A stretch of DNA of 64,000 nucleotides, from contig NC_088776.1 in the NCBI RefSeq assembly GCF_954871325.1, positions 44,038,569 through 44,102,568 on the forward strand, given 5' to 3'. Below are positions 40,201-50,681 of this stretch, in pieces. Source of the stretch: Gordionus sp. m RMFG-2023 (lineage: Eukaryota > Nematomorpha > Gordioida > Chordodea > Parachordodidae). Position 1 is the stretch's first letter. Each line of letters begins with the position of its first letter. The notes under the pieces are model-generated. The model was not told the origin of the DNA. It saw nothing but the letters and a program-made list of their open reading frames with translations, and did no database searches. The translations under genes were made by a program, and so were the position numbers.

Positions 40201-43200
40201 TTTATCTTGAAATCATATTCATGGTGGCAAAGATTGATTAAATTTTTCCGATTTTTATATTGAGCTGCTGCATCTGAAAAATAGAAGAATTTTTTTGGCA
40301 GGCATTGAAATTTCTTTGTTAAGTATTGAACTAAATATTTTTGGAATATATGAACCGCAATTGTATTATGAACGAGAGATTCAGATAATATTACGAAACT
40401 TAAATGATTTAAATTATTAAGTGACTTGTAATAAATGACAAAAGGATGAATGGTAACTTGAGATTTATTCCAGTGAAACCCCTGTACTTCATCTTGAACC
40501 ACAAAGGCATAATTTTCAGCAAAATCTGCCTGCACGATATATTCTCCTTCCTTTAAATTAATTTTAAGAGAATTCATGAATATTGTTTGCTGCTTTGTTA
40601 TGAATGAGTGTAATAGTAAAATATTTAGCTTTTCGAAAAGCGTTTCTAAAAAATTAAAGGTTGATGAAGTGATAGTTAAAAGATCTGTACGATCTGTTGT
40701 TACCCATTGCTTGTAGGTAATATATTCGATAATTGAATATAATATTTCATTTATCATGACCTTTAAATTAGAAGATCCAGGGCATTGAGCACAATCACCA
40801 AAAAAACATTTTGGTAATGCTGGATTACAAATTATTTTTGGTAATATATCCTTATATGCAATCTTAATTAAATCTTCATTTAAAGTAATTTTGGGCAAAC
40901 TCAACAGCATTAATTTTGTGTTTTGATGAATGGAGCAAACACATATTCAATGGGTACCACTACTGCCAACAAATACACAATTCTCGGGACGAAGATCACA
41001 AAATTTAGAGAATCCAATTTTAATATTTGAATGAATATCTTTAAATTTAAGATATAGCTCTCGTAAATTTATTAAAATTAATCTTTTTTGGACTTGAATC
41101 TTTTCACTGTTCTTTATTATGGTTACAAAATCCCTTTTCCCAGGCATCGATCTACTTTATTGATCATTGTTATAAAAAGATTTGACAATATCAACGGTGG
41201 CGGCATCTATTGTTATGCCGGGTTTAGGATTAGGTGTTGAAAAAACCCCTTTTCTTTTATTAAACCTTTAGATTTTATCGCCATATGATATGAAATATTG
41301 AATTCTTCTATAATTCTTCATACTGTCCAATTTGATGGTAATAATGTTAATAATCTATATTTGTTTATTATCGAAAGCTGTGGGAAATTGATTTTTAAGG
41401 TATCGAGAATTTCATCGAATTTTTCATCATTTGATGAAGATAATGGTATAATTTTAGTCGCTAAAACTTTTTTCATGCTAGATATTTTTTTCTTTGGAAA
41501 TTTCTTTTCACGTAAGCGTTTTATTTTAATGGGAGATTCCCCAATTGAATGTAGGGATATATTAATGTTTTCAATTGCCTCTTGATTAACTATATGAGGA
41601 GGAGAATCAATATCATTGTCATTATAAGGAAGCTTTGCTACTTTTTGTCGGCATGAAGAGCATATTAGCATATTTAAATTGATTGGTAAATTTTTTTTGG
41701 TCATCCAAGGTTGAATCTTTCTTAGATTCTTGCGATAATATGCATGTTTTTGTAAATTATATGGGTTACAACATCTTGATATTTTAATATTTGGTATATC
41801 CATCTTTTATATAGAATAAAATTTTATTTAATTTGAACCTAGAATATGGCTTGTTTAAAACTAATCTGATCGGAAAAAAAATTATATTAAACAGAAAGAG
41901 AGATTGTTTTAAACTTTTAATTTTTTAAAATATTATTATCGTAAAATATAATCGATAATATGTCTAATATAAATTCTTTTTTAATGCAGCTGTTATACAT
42001 TATCGTGCCAAAAAGTCATTCGCTATTATAGTACTAAAGCAGAGATTGTAAAAAAATTTAAGGATGGTGGGGGAGGGGAGCAGAACTGGAAAATTTTATC
42101 GCATTTCTTATAAACTTATAAATATTTTCATTTTTAGAAATAATATTTTTTTTAAACATTAGCGCCATCTATTTTTTTTACGATTTTTGATAAAAATGTA
42201 TATTTTGGAAGAGTCGCTAGCGTCGCCAAGGTTTTGACATCATACATATATTTATAAAAGGTGTCTAAATAAAAAGCAATAAAAAAATTTCGAAAACAAA
42301 CTCCCTTTTTTGCTTAAAAATAGAGGTAAAGCATTATAGGTAAACCGGAAGTTAAAGACTCAAATTGGCTCCAATTTTTATTTTATTTTGATAGTCCTTT
42401 AGAGATTTTTTTTACCTACAATATGATATATTTTATTATTTTTTACTATAAATAGTTCTTGAGATATAAGCATTTTAAAAATTTTACAGATTCCAAATTG
42501 GCTCTTTTTTGTACCTATAAGCCCCTATATCTCAAGAACCAGGTGTGCTAGCTAGCTAAAATAAACGGCTTTCTCTTTTATTTCCCCTTCAGAAATTTTT
42601 AACAATTTTAAAAGGGGTCGGTCGAAAATGGGCCTTTTTTGATCGATTTGACATGGAATGGCCCCTATTCATTTATTATTGAATGTATCTAAGAATATAT
42701 TTTTTTATAAGTTATTTATAGAATAAGAAAATGAACCTCCCTCCAATTAAGAGAGAATATAACAAAAATTTTACCTAAGCATTTGCAGTTTACTTTAGCA
42801 TTTGTAGTTTACCTTAGCATTTGTAGTTTGGCCAAACCGCCTTAGTTTGTTTATAAAATTTACCCAAATTACAAGAGGTCCCAAATCATATTTTTAGTAT
42901 TATTTACTCAGTAAAACCATTTTATTATATATATTGTAATTTAATACCTTATTTAATATAACTTTTTATATTTTGCGGCGGAATTAATATCGATTAACAT
43001 TTATTTATTTTTGCAATGTTTAAAATTTTCTAATAAAATAATATTCATTTAATATATCATACACTCATTCTTCATATTTTGCTAGTTAGTGATTAATTTT
43101 TTGCTCTTTAATCATTGGAAAACAGGCGGATTTTAATCTTATATTGATATTTCTTTTTCTAATTTTATTTTAATTTCCTCTTGACATCTAAATTTTATAA

Positions 43201-44328
43201 AAAATATAATTAATATAAATATTTTTGATGTGACTTGGGCTTAAAATTAATAGCAGAATGGTAGATTCTTGATCCTATATAGGATTGCAAAACGAAAAAT
43301 GCTTTCTTGATGGCCTACAGTGAGGCGAGAAAAATATGAATATCCTGGGCGAAATCAGCAACATTGCTAGCAGTCTCTCCAACTGAAGTCTCTAGTGAAA
43401 AAGCATTCACAGAGTTAAAAAATAATCTATCCTCACAGCGTATCAATAAATTGCTGACGTTTGGAAGACATTACTTATAATTTTTTTCCAACTTTTTTGG
43501 TGTATTATATATTTTCTCAATAAAATTCTTTTTACATAAATATTGCAAAAATTTTAAAAGTAGCTAAAACATTTATCTTTTTTAAAACTGAATTGGAACC
43601 CTTTTAAATATTAGGCAGTCTAAAGAACCCTAGTCTATTTAATTCTAAACAATCTAAGTTATTTTCTCTTGAGCCGAACCAGAATATTTTTATATTTAGG
43701 TCCCTGCAAAAAGTGAAAGTTAAAAAAATGTTGGCTTTTCATATTTTAAAATAGGTTTCCGTGTTTATCACCACTGGCTAGATATTATTTAATAAATCAG
43801 TAAATATGTGTTCTCTAGTGAACAGCTAATTTCAAAGGCTGGTGATATTATTTTTTAAAAAGATTATCATTGAATGTGATTCAAACTATTATATGCAAGG
43901 AATAAAAGTGGAGTATTTAAAAATTAATTCCTCAGTCAAATTTAAATATGTGATTATAAAGTATTTTAATTCCTAATGGTTCACTCAGTCTTTTTATAAA
44001 AAGACCGCAGTTTATCTATGATCATAGTGCAGGTTGTGATTCGCTATTTTAAAAATATATAATTTTAAATTTTTCGCATTATAAAAAATATATTTTATAA
44101 TGGTAATGTATGGGATCAATCGTTAATTTTGAATATCCCGTTTTTATAAAAATGGAGAACTAATAATAGTTTTTTTAACAATGTGAGTAGCAAAATAATT
44201 TTATTAATTTATATTTATGAATTAAATATCAAAAAGGTGTTGCATTAACGTTATCTTCTTTGATAGATGGTAAAAATTTGAATCAAGGTGGACATCAAAT
44301 GGGCCTAGCTTTAGAAATCGAAACTTAA
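34223..44328 (+). CDS. VDAC: Voltage-dependent anion channel (mitochondrial porin), complete, nine exons
   Basis: Outer mitochondrial membrane beta-barrel that passes metabolites and ions. Exons: 34223-34286, 34334-34468, 34509-34629, 34973-35052, 35099-35138, 35348-35464, 35561-35711, 35961-36018 and 44237-44328. They total 858 nt, 285 residues plus stop, close to the usual 283. Every junction is GT-AG and the phases close. The N-terminal helix reads [20 protein letters not shown]; then come [19 protein letters not shown] (Glu72 matches vertebrate VDAC1 Glu73), [40 protein letters not shown] and the last strand ending [13 protein letters not shown]. Early introns are 47 and 40 bp; the last is 8218 bp and full of transposons, yet the final exon is intact. 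The start is the first ATG and matches the family N-terminus. TFAM lies tail to tail downstream. Confidence 0.96.
36069..37484 (-). mobile_element. piggyBac element in VDAC intron 8, TTAA-flanked
   Basis: TTAA at 36065-36068 and 37485-37488 flanks termini CCCTCTATTG and CAATAGAGGG, the piggyBac signature. The minus strand at about 36500-36900 encodes broken piggyBac transposase blocks: CFDNWF, then [36 protein letters not shown] and [13 protein letters not shown]. 36900-37094 reads a short acidic stretch. Several frame changes and internal stops show it is inactive. At 1.4 kb it is shorter than a full element. Confidence 0.9.
39052..42664 (-). mobile_element. Sola-like DNA transposon, 3.6 kb, long TIRs, TSD CTAT
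   Basis: GGGCCATTCCACGTCAAATC at the left and, inverted, GGGCCATTCCATGTCAAATC at the right begin terminal repeats of about 490-500 bp (39052-39540 and about 42165-42664). CTAT is duplicated at 39048-39051 and 42665-42668. The uninterrupted arm of the host palindrome reads AATGAATAGACATT at about 38759, the exact empty site in inverse orientation, which proves the boundaries. It carries one near-complete transposase gene on the minus strand. The Sola assignment rests on the 4-bp duplication and the acidic motifs of the protein, and is tentative. Confidence 0.9.
39784..41803 (-). pseudogene. Sola-like transposase gene, nearly full length
   Basis: Reading frames in order on the minus strand: 41318-41803 (zinc-binding start [10 protein letters not shown] and LICSSCRQK), 40947-41147 ([10 protein letters not shown] to [13 protein letters not shown]), 40029-40910 (293 codons) and 39784-39966. 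The large frame has [46 protein letters not shown] and [17 protein letters not shown]; the aspartates in these blocks are the likely catalytic acids. A 50-bp GT-AG intron (39987-40036) joins the last two frames in phase, as [11 protein letters not shown]. The region 41148-41317 continues the homology with at least one frame change. The C-terminal FVICIYDDFWW-type domain of the sister element is absent. Related proteins are common in aphid and other invertebrate genomes. Confidence 0.85.
43340..43480 (+). pseudogene. hAT dimerisation-domain scrap in VDAC intron
   Basis: One plus-strand frame reads [20 protein letters not shown] then [12 protein letters not shown], matching the S-E-K/R-x-F-S core of hobo/Ac-type hAT C-termini. 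No ends are visible. It is a different hAT lineage from the ZMYM1-like copies in the first 11 kb. Confidence 0.75.
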
Positions 44329-44707
44329 TAATATTGTTTTTTTAAATTTTTTTTTACACGGATTTTAATATTATGTAAATTTTAAGTGTTTAATAATATT
44401 TCATCTAATTGATTGTGATAAAGTATATTTGCTCCGATTTTAGTATTAAAATTCATTTGATGATATTTGTACATTCTTTCAAAAACGAATTGAATTCAAT
44501 ATTATTTATTTATAATGATATATTTTGTGATTTATTACTGTGATTGACAATAGTAAACAATATATAAATTAACAAAGTATATCGTTATCAGTAAAAAATT
44601 GATATCCAGTTATAAAAAAATGTTCTTTAGTTATATGGATATTATAAATAAATTTTATGGGTTTTTATTATTGAATATTATATCTTTCAAAAATTAAACC
44701 ATAACTT

Positions 44708-44713
44708 TTATTA
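44708..44713 (-). promoter_or_regulatory. Polyadenylation signal AATAAA for TFAM
   Basis: AATAAA on the minus strand, about 55 nt beyond the TFAM stop codon; position and sequence fit a poly(A) signal. Confidence 0.5.
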
Positions 44714-44767
44714 GAAACGTGATTAGTGTGTATAATATATATATATAATTTGTTAATTCAATTAATT

Positions 44768-47179
44768 TTATTTTTCAATTTTTGATTTCTTCCTAGGTTT
44801 ATCTGTGTGTAAAGGGGAAATTTTATCAATTTCCATATTTTCAATTTTCTTTTCTATATCGTTAATTGGATCTTTAGATTTGTTTGTGTCTTGCAATTTG
44901 CGGGATTTTAGCAAAGCATATAAGCCTCTTCTGGAAGATAGCAAGTTAATTAATTGTTCAGGGTATCTTATTTTATTTATATGATAAAATTATCAATTTA
45001 AAATAAATACGATTAAATAATATTGATTCCTTTTTTGTGATGAAAATATAAAAGTAGCTAGTTAATAGCTTTTACTAGTTAAAAAAAAGTTCAGACAAAA
45101 TAAAGAAATGTAGCAAAAAATTTGGGAGATGAAAGGTTTTCGCACAATTAAAAATTGATGAGCTAAAAAAAAATATTATGAAAAAAAGAAAGGTAAAAAC
45201 CTAGATTGTTGGTCTCTAAGTATTTTTAAACTTTAATAATGAATCATAAATGGTTTTGAGTAAAAGAATAAGAAAATAAGAAATTGTTTTCGATTAGATA
45301 AATAATCCATGATTTAATAAGAGCTGTATACCCAGTTCAAATTTGGGCCTAATTAGAAAATGGTTTTTGAGTCTGGCAATGCTGACTGAACTTTATAAAA
45401 TGTTTAATTTTATCTTTTATTGTGACTTACATATAGGTTTATATAGCTATAATATTTTTTAACCATATTATATTCGGTGTTAATATTTTGAAGTTTCCAA
45501 TATTTTATTATTTGTGTTCATCTAATAAATTTTATATGATGAGTAGTTCTAATAAATTTTTAATGCACCAAATAAACCATTTAATATACAAAAAATAACC
45601 CCTCACCCCCTGGATAAGATAAGGAGTGTTAAAATTGAGATAATATTTACCACAATTGTCAGAAACTGTTTATAAAATTCCAAAAGCACTATATTAAAAT
45701 AATCCCTTGAAGGTATTATGGATAATTAATACTTCTGATGAAGTGAAGAGGTGTCTCGAAAGATATATATGTGTACTTTAATAATGAAGCATTATATTAG
45801 AAATAAGACAGAATTATATTAATACAAAATGAAAGTAAGCTGGCCAGTGTTAATTGCATTATTTCTGGTCTTTGGTGGAGGTTAAAATTAAATTTTTAAA
45901 GGGATCATTCATTAATAGTGATTCTTGATCATAATTGTTATTTTTATAAAATGATCTTTAAATTTTTCAGAGCTAATCCTTGGTTGTAATCTAGGATCGA
46001 GTTCTAGTAATAGATTCAATATTTGATCTAATAAAATTTTTTATTTTAAAACAAGGTCAAGATAAAACTTTGAGCATCCAGAGTAAGAATAAATTAACCA
46101 GCCCTTTAAACCCCCAAACTTACCTATGCCTAATCTAAATCAGCAATAAAAAAGTATCAACCAAGATAAACAAAAAAAATATATAACCAAATTAATTTTA
46201 AGTAAATAATCAAATAGTCTGATTTTGGTGACCCAATGCCCTTTTGAACAAGACTGCTCTAACAATTTTTTAATAAAAGATGCTACAATGTATTTATCAT
46301 GTTCAAATTTCATTATATGCATAAATAATTTTTAAAAGAGTGATAATATATAATAAGTATAAATCTTAAAAATACCCATTATTTTGCATATTAGATTTCC
46401 AATTTTCCATATTTTTAACATATTCTTCTTTCAGTGTTTTCCATTCTTCAACACACTTCTATTAAACCATTAAAAAATAATACAACAAATTATGTTAATA
46501 CTAATTTTTCTTCTTTTGTTAAATTTCTCCATTTTTGAGCAGCTTCTTTCAAAATTTCTTTCTAAAAGCATTAATTACAAAATATTATTACAATAATTTA
46601 CTCCTGGTAGTTTTTTAGACTTATTGAATTCCAACTTTAAGTGTTTTTGGGTGAAATAAGAATATGCAGATTGTGGTATTTTTGGAATATTCATGTTAAA
46701 TAACTAATAAAATATAATGCTAGTATTGGATCAATTTACTACCTTATCAGGATTTTTAATAAAACCATCTAAAATTAACTTTGTCTGTGTTTCTGGTGGT
46801 ATACCCATCATAATTTCATTTAAATCTTTTTGGTAAATTTGATATGCATCATAATGACGTTTACGCAATTGCTAGGGTACTTTTTATCACTAATACAAAT
46901 AAAATTTATTACCTCTTTTTCATCTTCGGGTAAATTTTTATACAATTCTATTACCTTGAGAAGCGTTTGCTTACCATTCAAACCTTACTAAATTATTTAA
47001 ATATTGAAGTATTAATTACCCTGTACTATCGAAGCAAAACTTTCTTTATTAGAGGTATAAAAATCTGCTAATACAGGTTTTGGCCTATGTGGCAGTTTTG
47101 TTATATAATCGGATAATGAAGATATATTTATAAATCGTTTTGATAAATTTTTTAATGTTTGAATTGGTTTGACCGCCAT
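44768..47179 (-). CDS. TFAM: Mitochondrial transcription factor A, two HMG boxes, complete, seven exons
   Basis: TFAM bends and packages mtDNA and starts its transcription. Exons on the minus strand: 47020-47179, 46913-46983, 46743-46871, 46602-46703, 46502-46561, 46376-46458 and 44768-44966. Total 804 nt, 267 residues plus stop; all introns GT-AG, phases consistent. Residues 1-28 (AVKPIQTLKNLSKRF and on) are basic and acid-free up to residue 23, as in a mitochondrial presequence. HMG box A spans about 29-95 (LPHRPKPVLADFYTSNK ... RHYDAYQIYQKDL). Box B spans about 127-200 (IPQSAYSYFTQKHL ... EILKEAAQKWRNL ... EEWKTLKEEYVK). The tail (201-267) is lysine-rich, ending PRKKSKIEK, and its start resembles the TFAM C-tail. 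Introns 1-5 are 36-43 bp; intron 6 is 1409 bp. The last exon is assigned by phase and position, so it is somewhat less certain. Confidence 0.9.
45829..46026 (+). CDS. Candidate tiny secreted peptide inside TFAM intron 6 (opposite strand)
   Basis: ATG at 45829 opens MKVSWPVLIALFLVFGG, a textbook hydrophobic signal-peptide core. A GT at 45881 and TTTTCAG ending at 45970 would splice out 90 bp and extend it by ELILGCNLGSSSSNRFNI before a stop at 46026 (35 residues). Unspliced, it stops after 18. No homologue is recognised. It may be chance, as short hydrophobic frames are easy in AT-rich DNA. Confidence 0.2.
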
Positions 47180-48248
47180 GAATGAATGATAATCTGCTAA
47201 AAAGTACCCATTTGGCTTTGATTTATAGGGTATATAAAAAAAACGACCTCTATTACAAACAATTTCTGTCTGATATTAAAATTACCATTAAGAAATATTT
47301 CCAATCTATTATAACTATATAACCTAAAAAAATTCACTATTCTCTAACAGTCACAATTATAATGAAATTAAGGTGAGGATTGATTTGTTCAAATAATACA
47401 AAAAATTATTTCCTGATACCATTAATTAATCTGACAGGAATAGTTAATTAACTGTTAACAAGTCCCTAATGCTACTCTATTCAGCATAAGTTGGATAATT
47501 TTATCTAATTAATCCTTTCGTAGATCTTTCTTTTTATAACACAACTACTCATTGAATACCATTCCAATCAATTTATTCTATTATTCAACAATCATTTTTT
47601 TGTCGAATTTGATGAATGGCATGTAGATATACGAATTTGGACAATTATATCATTTTCTAGATCCATTGTAATTTTTTGGAAAGTATTTCGTGCCTGCCCG
47701 TTTCAATATTTTTATTAATTTTCCCAGCCAAGTCAGCTGGCTGTTTTCAGACTGACCGTGTTTTGTAGATCTCTAATCCAAGTCGTTTTCTATAAAGGAT
47801 TCTGTTAAGTTATTATTTGTGGGTAAAAGTGAAAAATTAAGGTGTGGTTGCCTATAATTAAAATCTCGTTCTATTGTGGTTTCGGTAAAATTATAAAGGC
47901 GTTTGCAATTGAAATAAACCTATTAAATTTCTTAAAAAAATATATAAAAGACATGTGTGCCGAATTAACAATGGGCGGCAGGCGCGAGTTTCAAAAATCT
48001 AACGGCCAACGTGAGTTTTAAGAATCTAATCGGTGGCCGGAAGCGCGCCGATTTTTAGCTGCCATCAATATAGGCAGCGTATATTGGAGCGCCTTTATAA
48101 ATTTTTTCGTTTATTTTAATTGATAATTAATTAAATTAAAATATTGCATTACAGATATCTCTGAATATTTTTGGATCTTTATTGAAGTGAAAACTAATAA
48201 ATTAAAAATCGATTTCGTAATTTTATAATTATCCTTTAAATAAATAAA
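47180..48248. other. TFAM 5' flank and MITE debris
   Basis: No gene. About 47690-47776 ends TTTTGTAGATCTCTA, the right end of the GC-arm MITE family. 47970-48060 is a GC-richer patch with GGCGGCAGGCGCGAG. The TFAM promoter should lie just above 47179; no clear element is seen. Confidence 0.4.
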
Positions 48249-48996
48249 TTAACTTAAATTTCCCAGATATGATGATGATCTCCTTAAATTAAACATCAAC
48301 CCATCGCTAGATAAAACCCTATCAATAAGTATGCTAATAACTGTATAAAGTTTTTCTCCTCCATATCTTGTTAATGACGTTTCCCAGGGAAAAATATGCA
48401 TTCTTGTTCCAAATCTTGAAGTGGAATCATAATTTGTACTTGTTGAATGTTTAGCCTGCTAATTTTGTCAAATAATTTGAATATAACATTTCCTCCCGAT
48501 TCTCAATCGCTAAAAATAATACTCTGTACGTTTAAGATAATTTATAATAATCTCCGAAGCTGGGCAATTTTGTTCTATTATTTACATTGACCCAATTTCA
48601 ATTTTTGAAATCTTGAGTCTATAGGATATGCTGACACATAGATAATATTTGAAATAAAAAATTAGTTAAATAAATAAATGAACATACTTTTACCTGCAGA
48701 AAACAACCTGGAAAAGTTTTTATAGCTTTGCCTTTATGGAAGAAATGATTTCGAAGTTAACATAGTCATTTACCATAAATTTGTTTCCATTTTACTTCGT
48801 AAAATAATAAAGTCTAAGGCTTTGAGCAGATATGATTTCAACAGTTTCTTTAAATTTTAAAAGAAAAGATAATAATTCTTCTACTAGATATGATTCATAG
48901 TTTGAGATAGTGTTTCCTAATTCTTTTCAAAACATTATAAAATAAAATTAATTTTACCAGATATGCCTTCTGTTCTAGTTTTTGATTAATTTGTTC
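48249..48996 (-). other. Coding-like remnants, unidentified
   Basis: On the minus strand, 48795-48930 reads ELGNTISNYESYLVEELLSF then LLKFKETVEIISAQSL without a stop. 48249-48455 has two overlapping open frames, one with RFGTRMHIFPWETSLTRYGG and ending at a TAA at 48249, the other with LFDKISRLNIQQVQIMIPLQ. A 39-bp piece at 48958-48996 (EQINQKLEQKAYL) has splice-like borders but does not join in phase. This could be a decayed gene or a hAT relic (the FKETVEIIS block is hAT-like). No function assigned. Confidence 0.25.
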
Positions 48997-49091
48997 CTAA
49001 TTAATGTTTAATTTATTGTTAAGTTTAAATTATAAAAGATAAATATTTTTATATTTAAACGCCAATCAACAATTATGTTTATTGTTGATTG

Positions 49092-49297
49092 TAATGTTGT
49101 TAAACGGCTCGTTTTGAGCCGATTTTTAAAAACGGCTAACTCAGTATTTTCGCCAGAAAAATATTGACTAAGCCTCGAAATTTCGAAACTATATGTCTAG
49201 ACCTTTGCTCCTTCTATGAGCAAAATTTTCATGCTTGCACATAATATTTTTCTGGATTTTTAAAAAAGGGCTCAAAACGAGCCGTTTAACAACACTA
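49092..49297. mobile_element. TAGTGTTG-family hAT MITE
   Basis: 206 bp from TAATGTTGTTAAACGGCTCG to GAGCCGTTTAACAACACTA, flanked by exact GTTGATTG (49084-49091 and 49298-49305). The arms are nearly identical to those of the copy at 13388. Confidence 0.92.
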
Positions 49298-49305
49298 GTT
49301 GATTG

Positions 49306-50673
49306 GTATAATATAAAAACAAAACATTATGATAAATAAAAATAAGAATAATTATATTTTTGAGAACTTATTTTTTTTATTAATTATTCATTCTGTGATT
49401 TTTATATACTTTAGAAATTTTCTAATATTTTTTTTCAATTTTTTTTGTTAATTCATTTTAAGATTGTATAAATTATATATTTCAAGCGATATTTAGTGGT
49501 AAACATTCTTTTATAATTTATGTAAAATTATAAAGTAAAAAGTTTTTCCATGATAAACAAAAACATTTACTATAAATTTGAGTTAGGCTGAGTTTAAGTT
49601 GTTTAGTATGAATCAAAAATTAACTATTTAAGATACAATAAGTTGAGGACTATAAAACCCTCAAGCATAATTAATATACTATAACATGCTTAGGACATTT
49701 AATTTTAACGTTTTCATATGTGTGGCATTATTGTTATTATCATCATTGATATGGCCAATTTGAGTCGGGTATTTAGGTATAGAACAATGCTTTCAATATA
49801 CAAAATATCTAATGTTAGATCTATTGTACTTGGGCATTTTATTTAATCTGCCTCGCACCCTAATTCAATCTATGCATTTTTTTTTATTTTAGAGTTGTAA
49901 TAATTTCTCTTATTCTTTTGAAAAGATTTTAGACAAAAGGCATTAAATACCATCCGTAATTCCAAGCATAAGAATGGCCTCCATTTTTAAAATAAAAATT
50001 ATGGTAAATTTTTAGAATTTTAGATTTATGATGAATTCTATAATTTTGTTACATTTTTCTTGTTAAAATATATATAAAATAAGAAATCATCCTGATTGAC
50101 ATAAAAAATTTACAACAGTGATAATGACCAATTATTAGAATAAAATTGCAATAAATTATTTTCGGTGCTTTTGGCGTGACTAAGAACTAGATAAAATAAT
50201 TGATAAGAGCATGTATATATATTAAAAATAAATAGTGCTTGAAACTTTTAGGTCTTATAATCATATAAAATATCATTTAATTTGATAAAACAGATGGATA
50301 AATTTATATAAATTAAATTAAAATTTATAAAAAAAAGCTAGAAAAATTAATATCAATTTATAATTTGAGTAACGAGCATAGTTGCTAAAGTATCTAAATA
50401 CAATTATCTGGATGTTATTTTGGAGGTAATATCTGTATCTATTTTTAGATAAATTTATATATAATTTTACTTTACTTTTTTTTAAATATTAAAAATAATA
50501 ACATTTGAATTAAATTGTTTAATATTTCCAAGTTTATTTTATTACATAAACAAAGTAAAAAAAAATAATTTTACGCAATGGATAACGACAAAATGGCACA
50601 TTTAATATTTTAATTATTTATTAAATATATATTATAATTTTAGACTGAAAATAAATCAACCAAATTAATATTA
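49306..50673. other. Intergenic, nothing supported
   Basis: AT-rich sequence; no open frame, repeat or RNA gene recognised. Confidence 0.5.
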
Positions 50674-50681
50674 AATATTAT

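Larger units (their letters stand above)
38618..42833. repeat. Palindromic element split by the Sola-like insertion
   Basis: The halves are 38618-39051 and 42665-42833. AAACTGCAAATGCTTAGGTA and GAGTTCATTTTCTTATGAT on the left recur inverted on the right flank of the insertion. The centre (38873-38946) is a hairpin whose arms read AAATCCGCCAATTGG and, on the other strand, AAATCCGTAAGTTGGCG. The right arm has three 21-22 bp tandem units of TAGCATTTGTAGTTTACY type (about 42775-42830). Non-coding. Its two arms serve as an internal empty-site record for the inserted element. Confidence 0.8.

Noticed and set aside
41298-41585. 95-codon plus-strand frame
   Set aside because: It is the antisense shadow of the Sola-like transposase N-terminus (41318-41803 minus).
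46140-46322. 60-codon minus-strand frame in TFAM intron 6, considered as a TFAM last exon
   Set aside because: Its only phase-compatible splice gives a short unconvincing tail. The exon at 44768-44966 closes the phase and resembles the TFAM tail.
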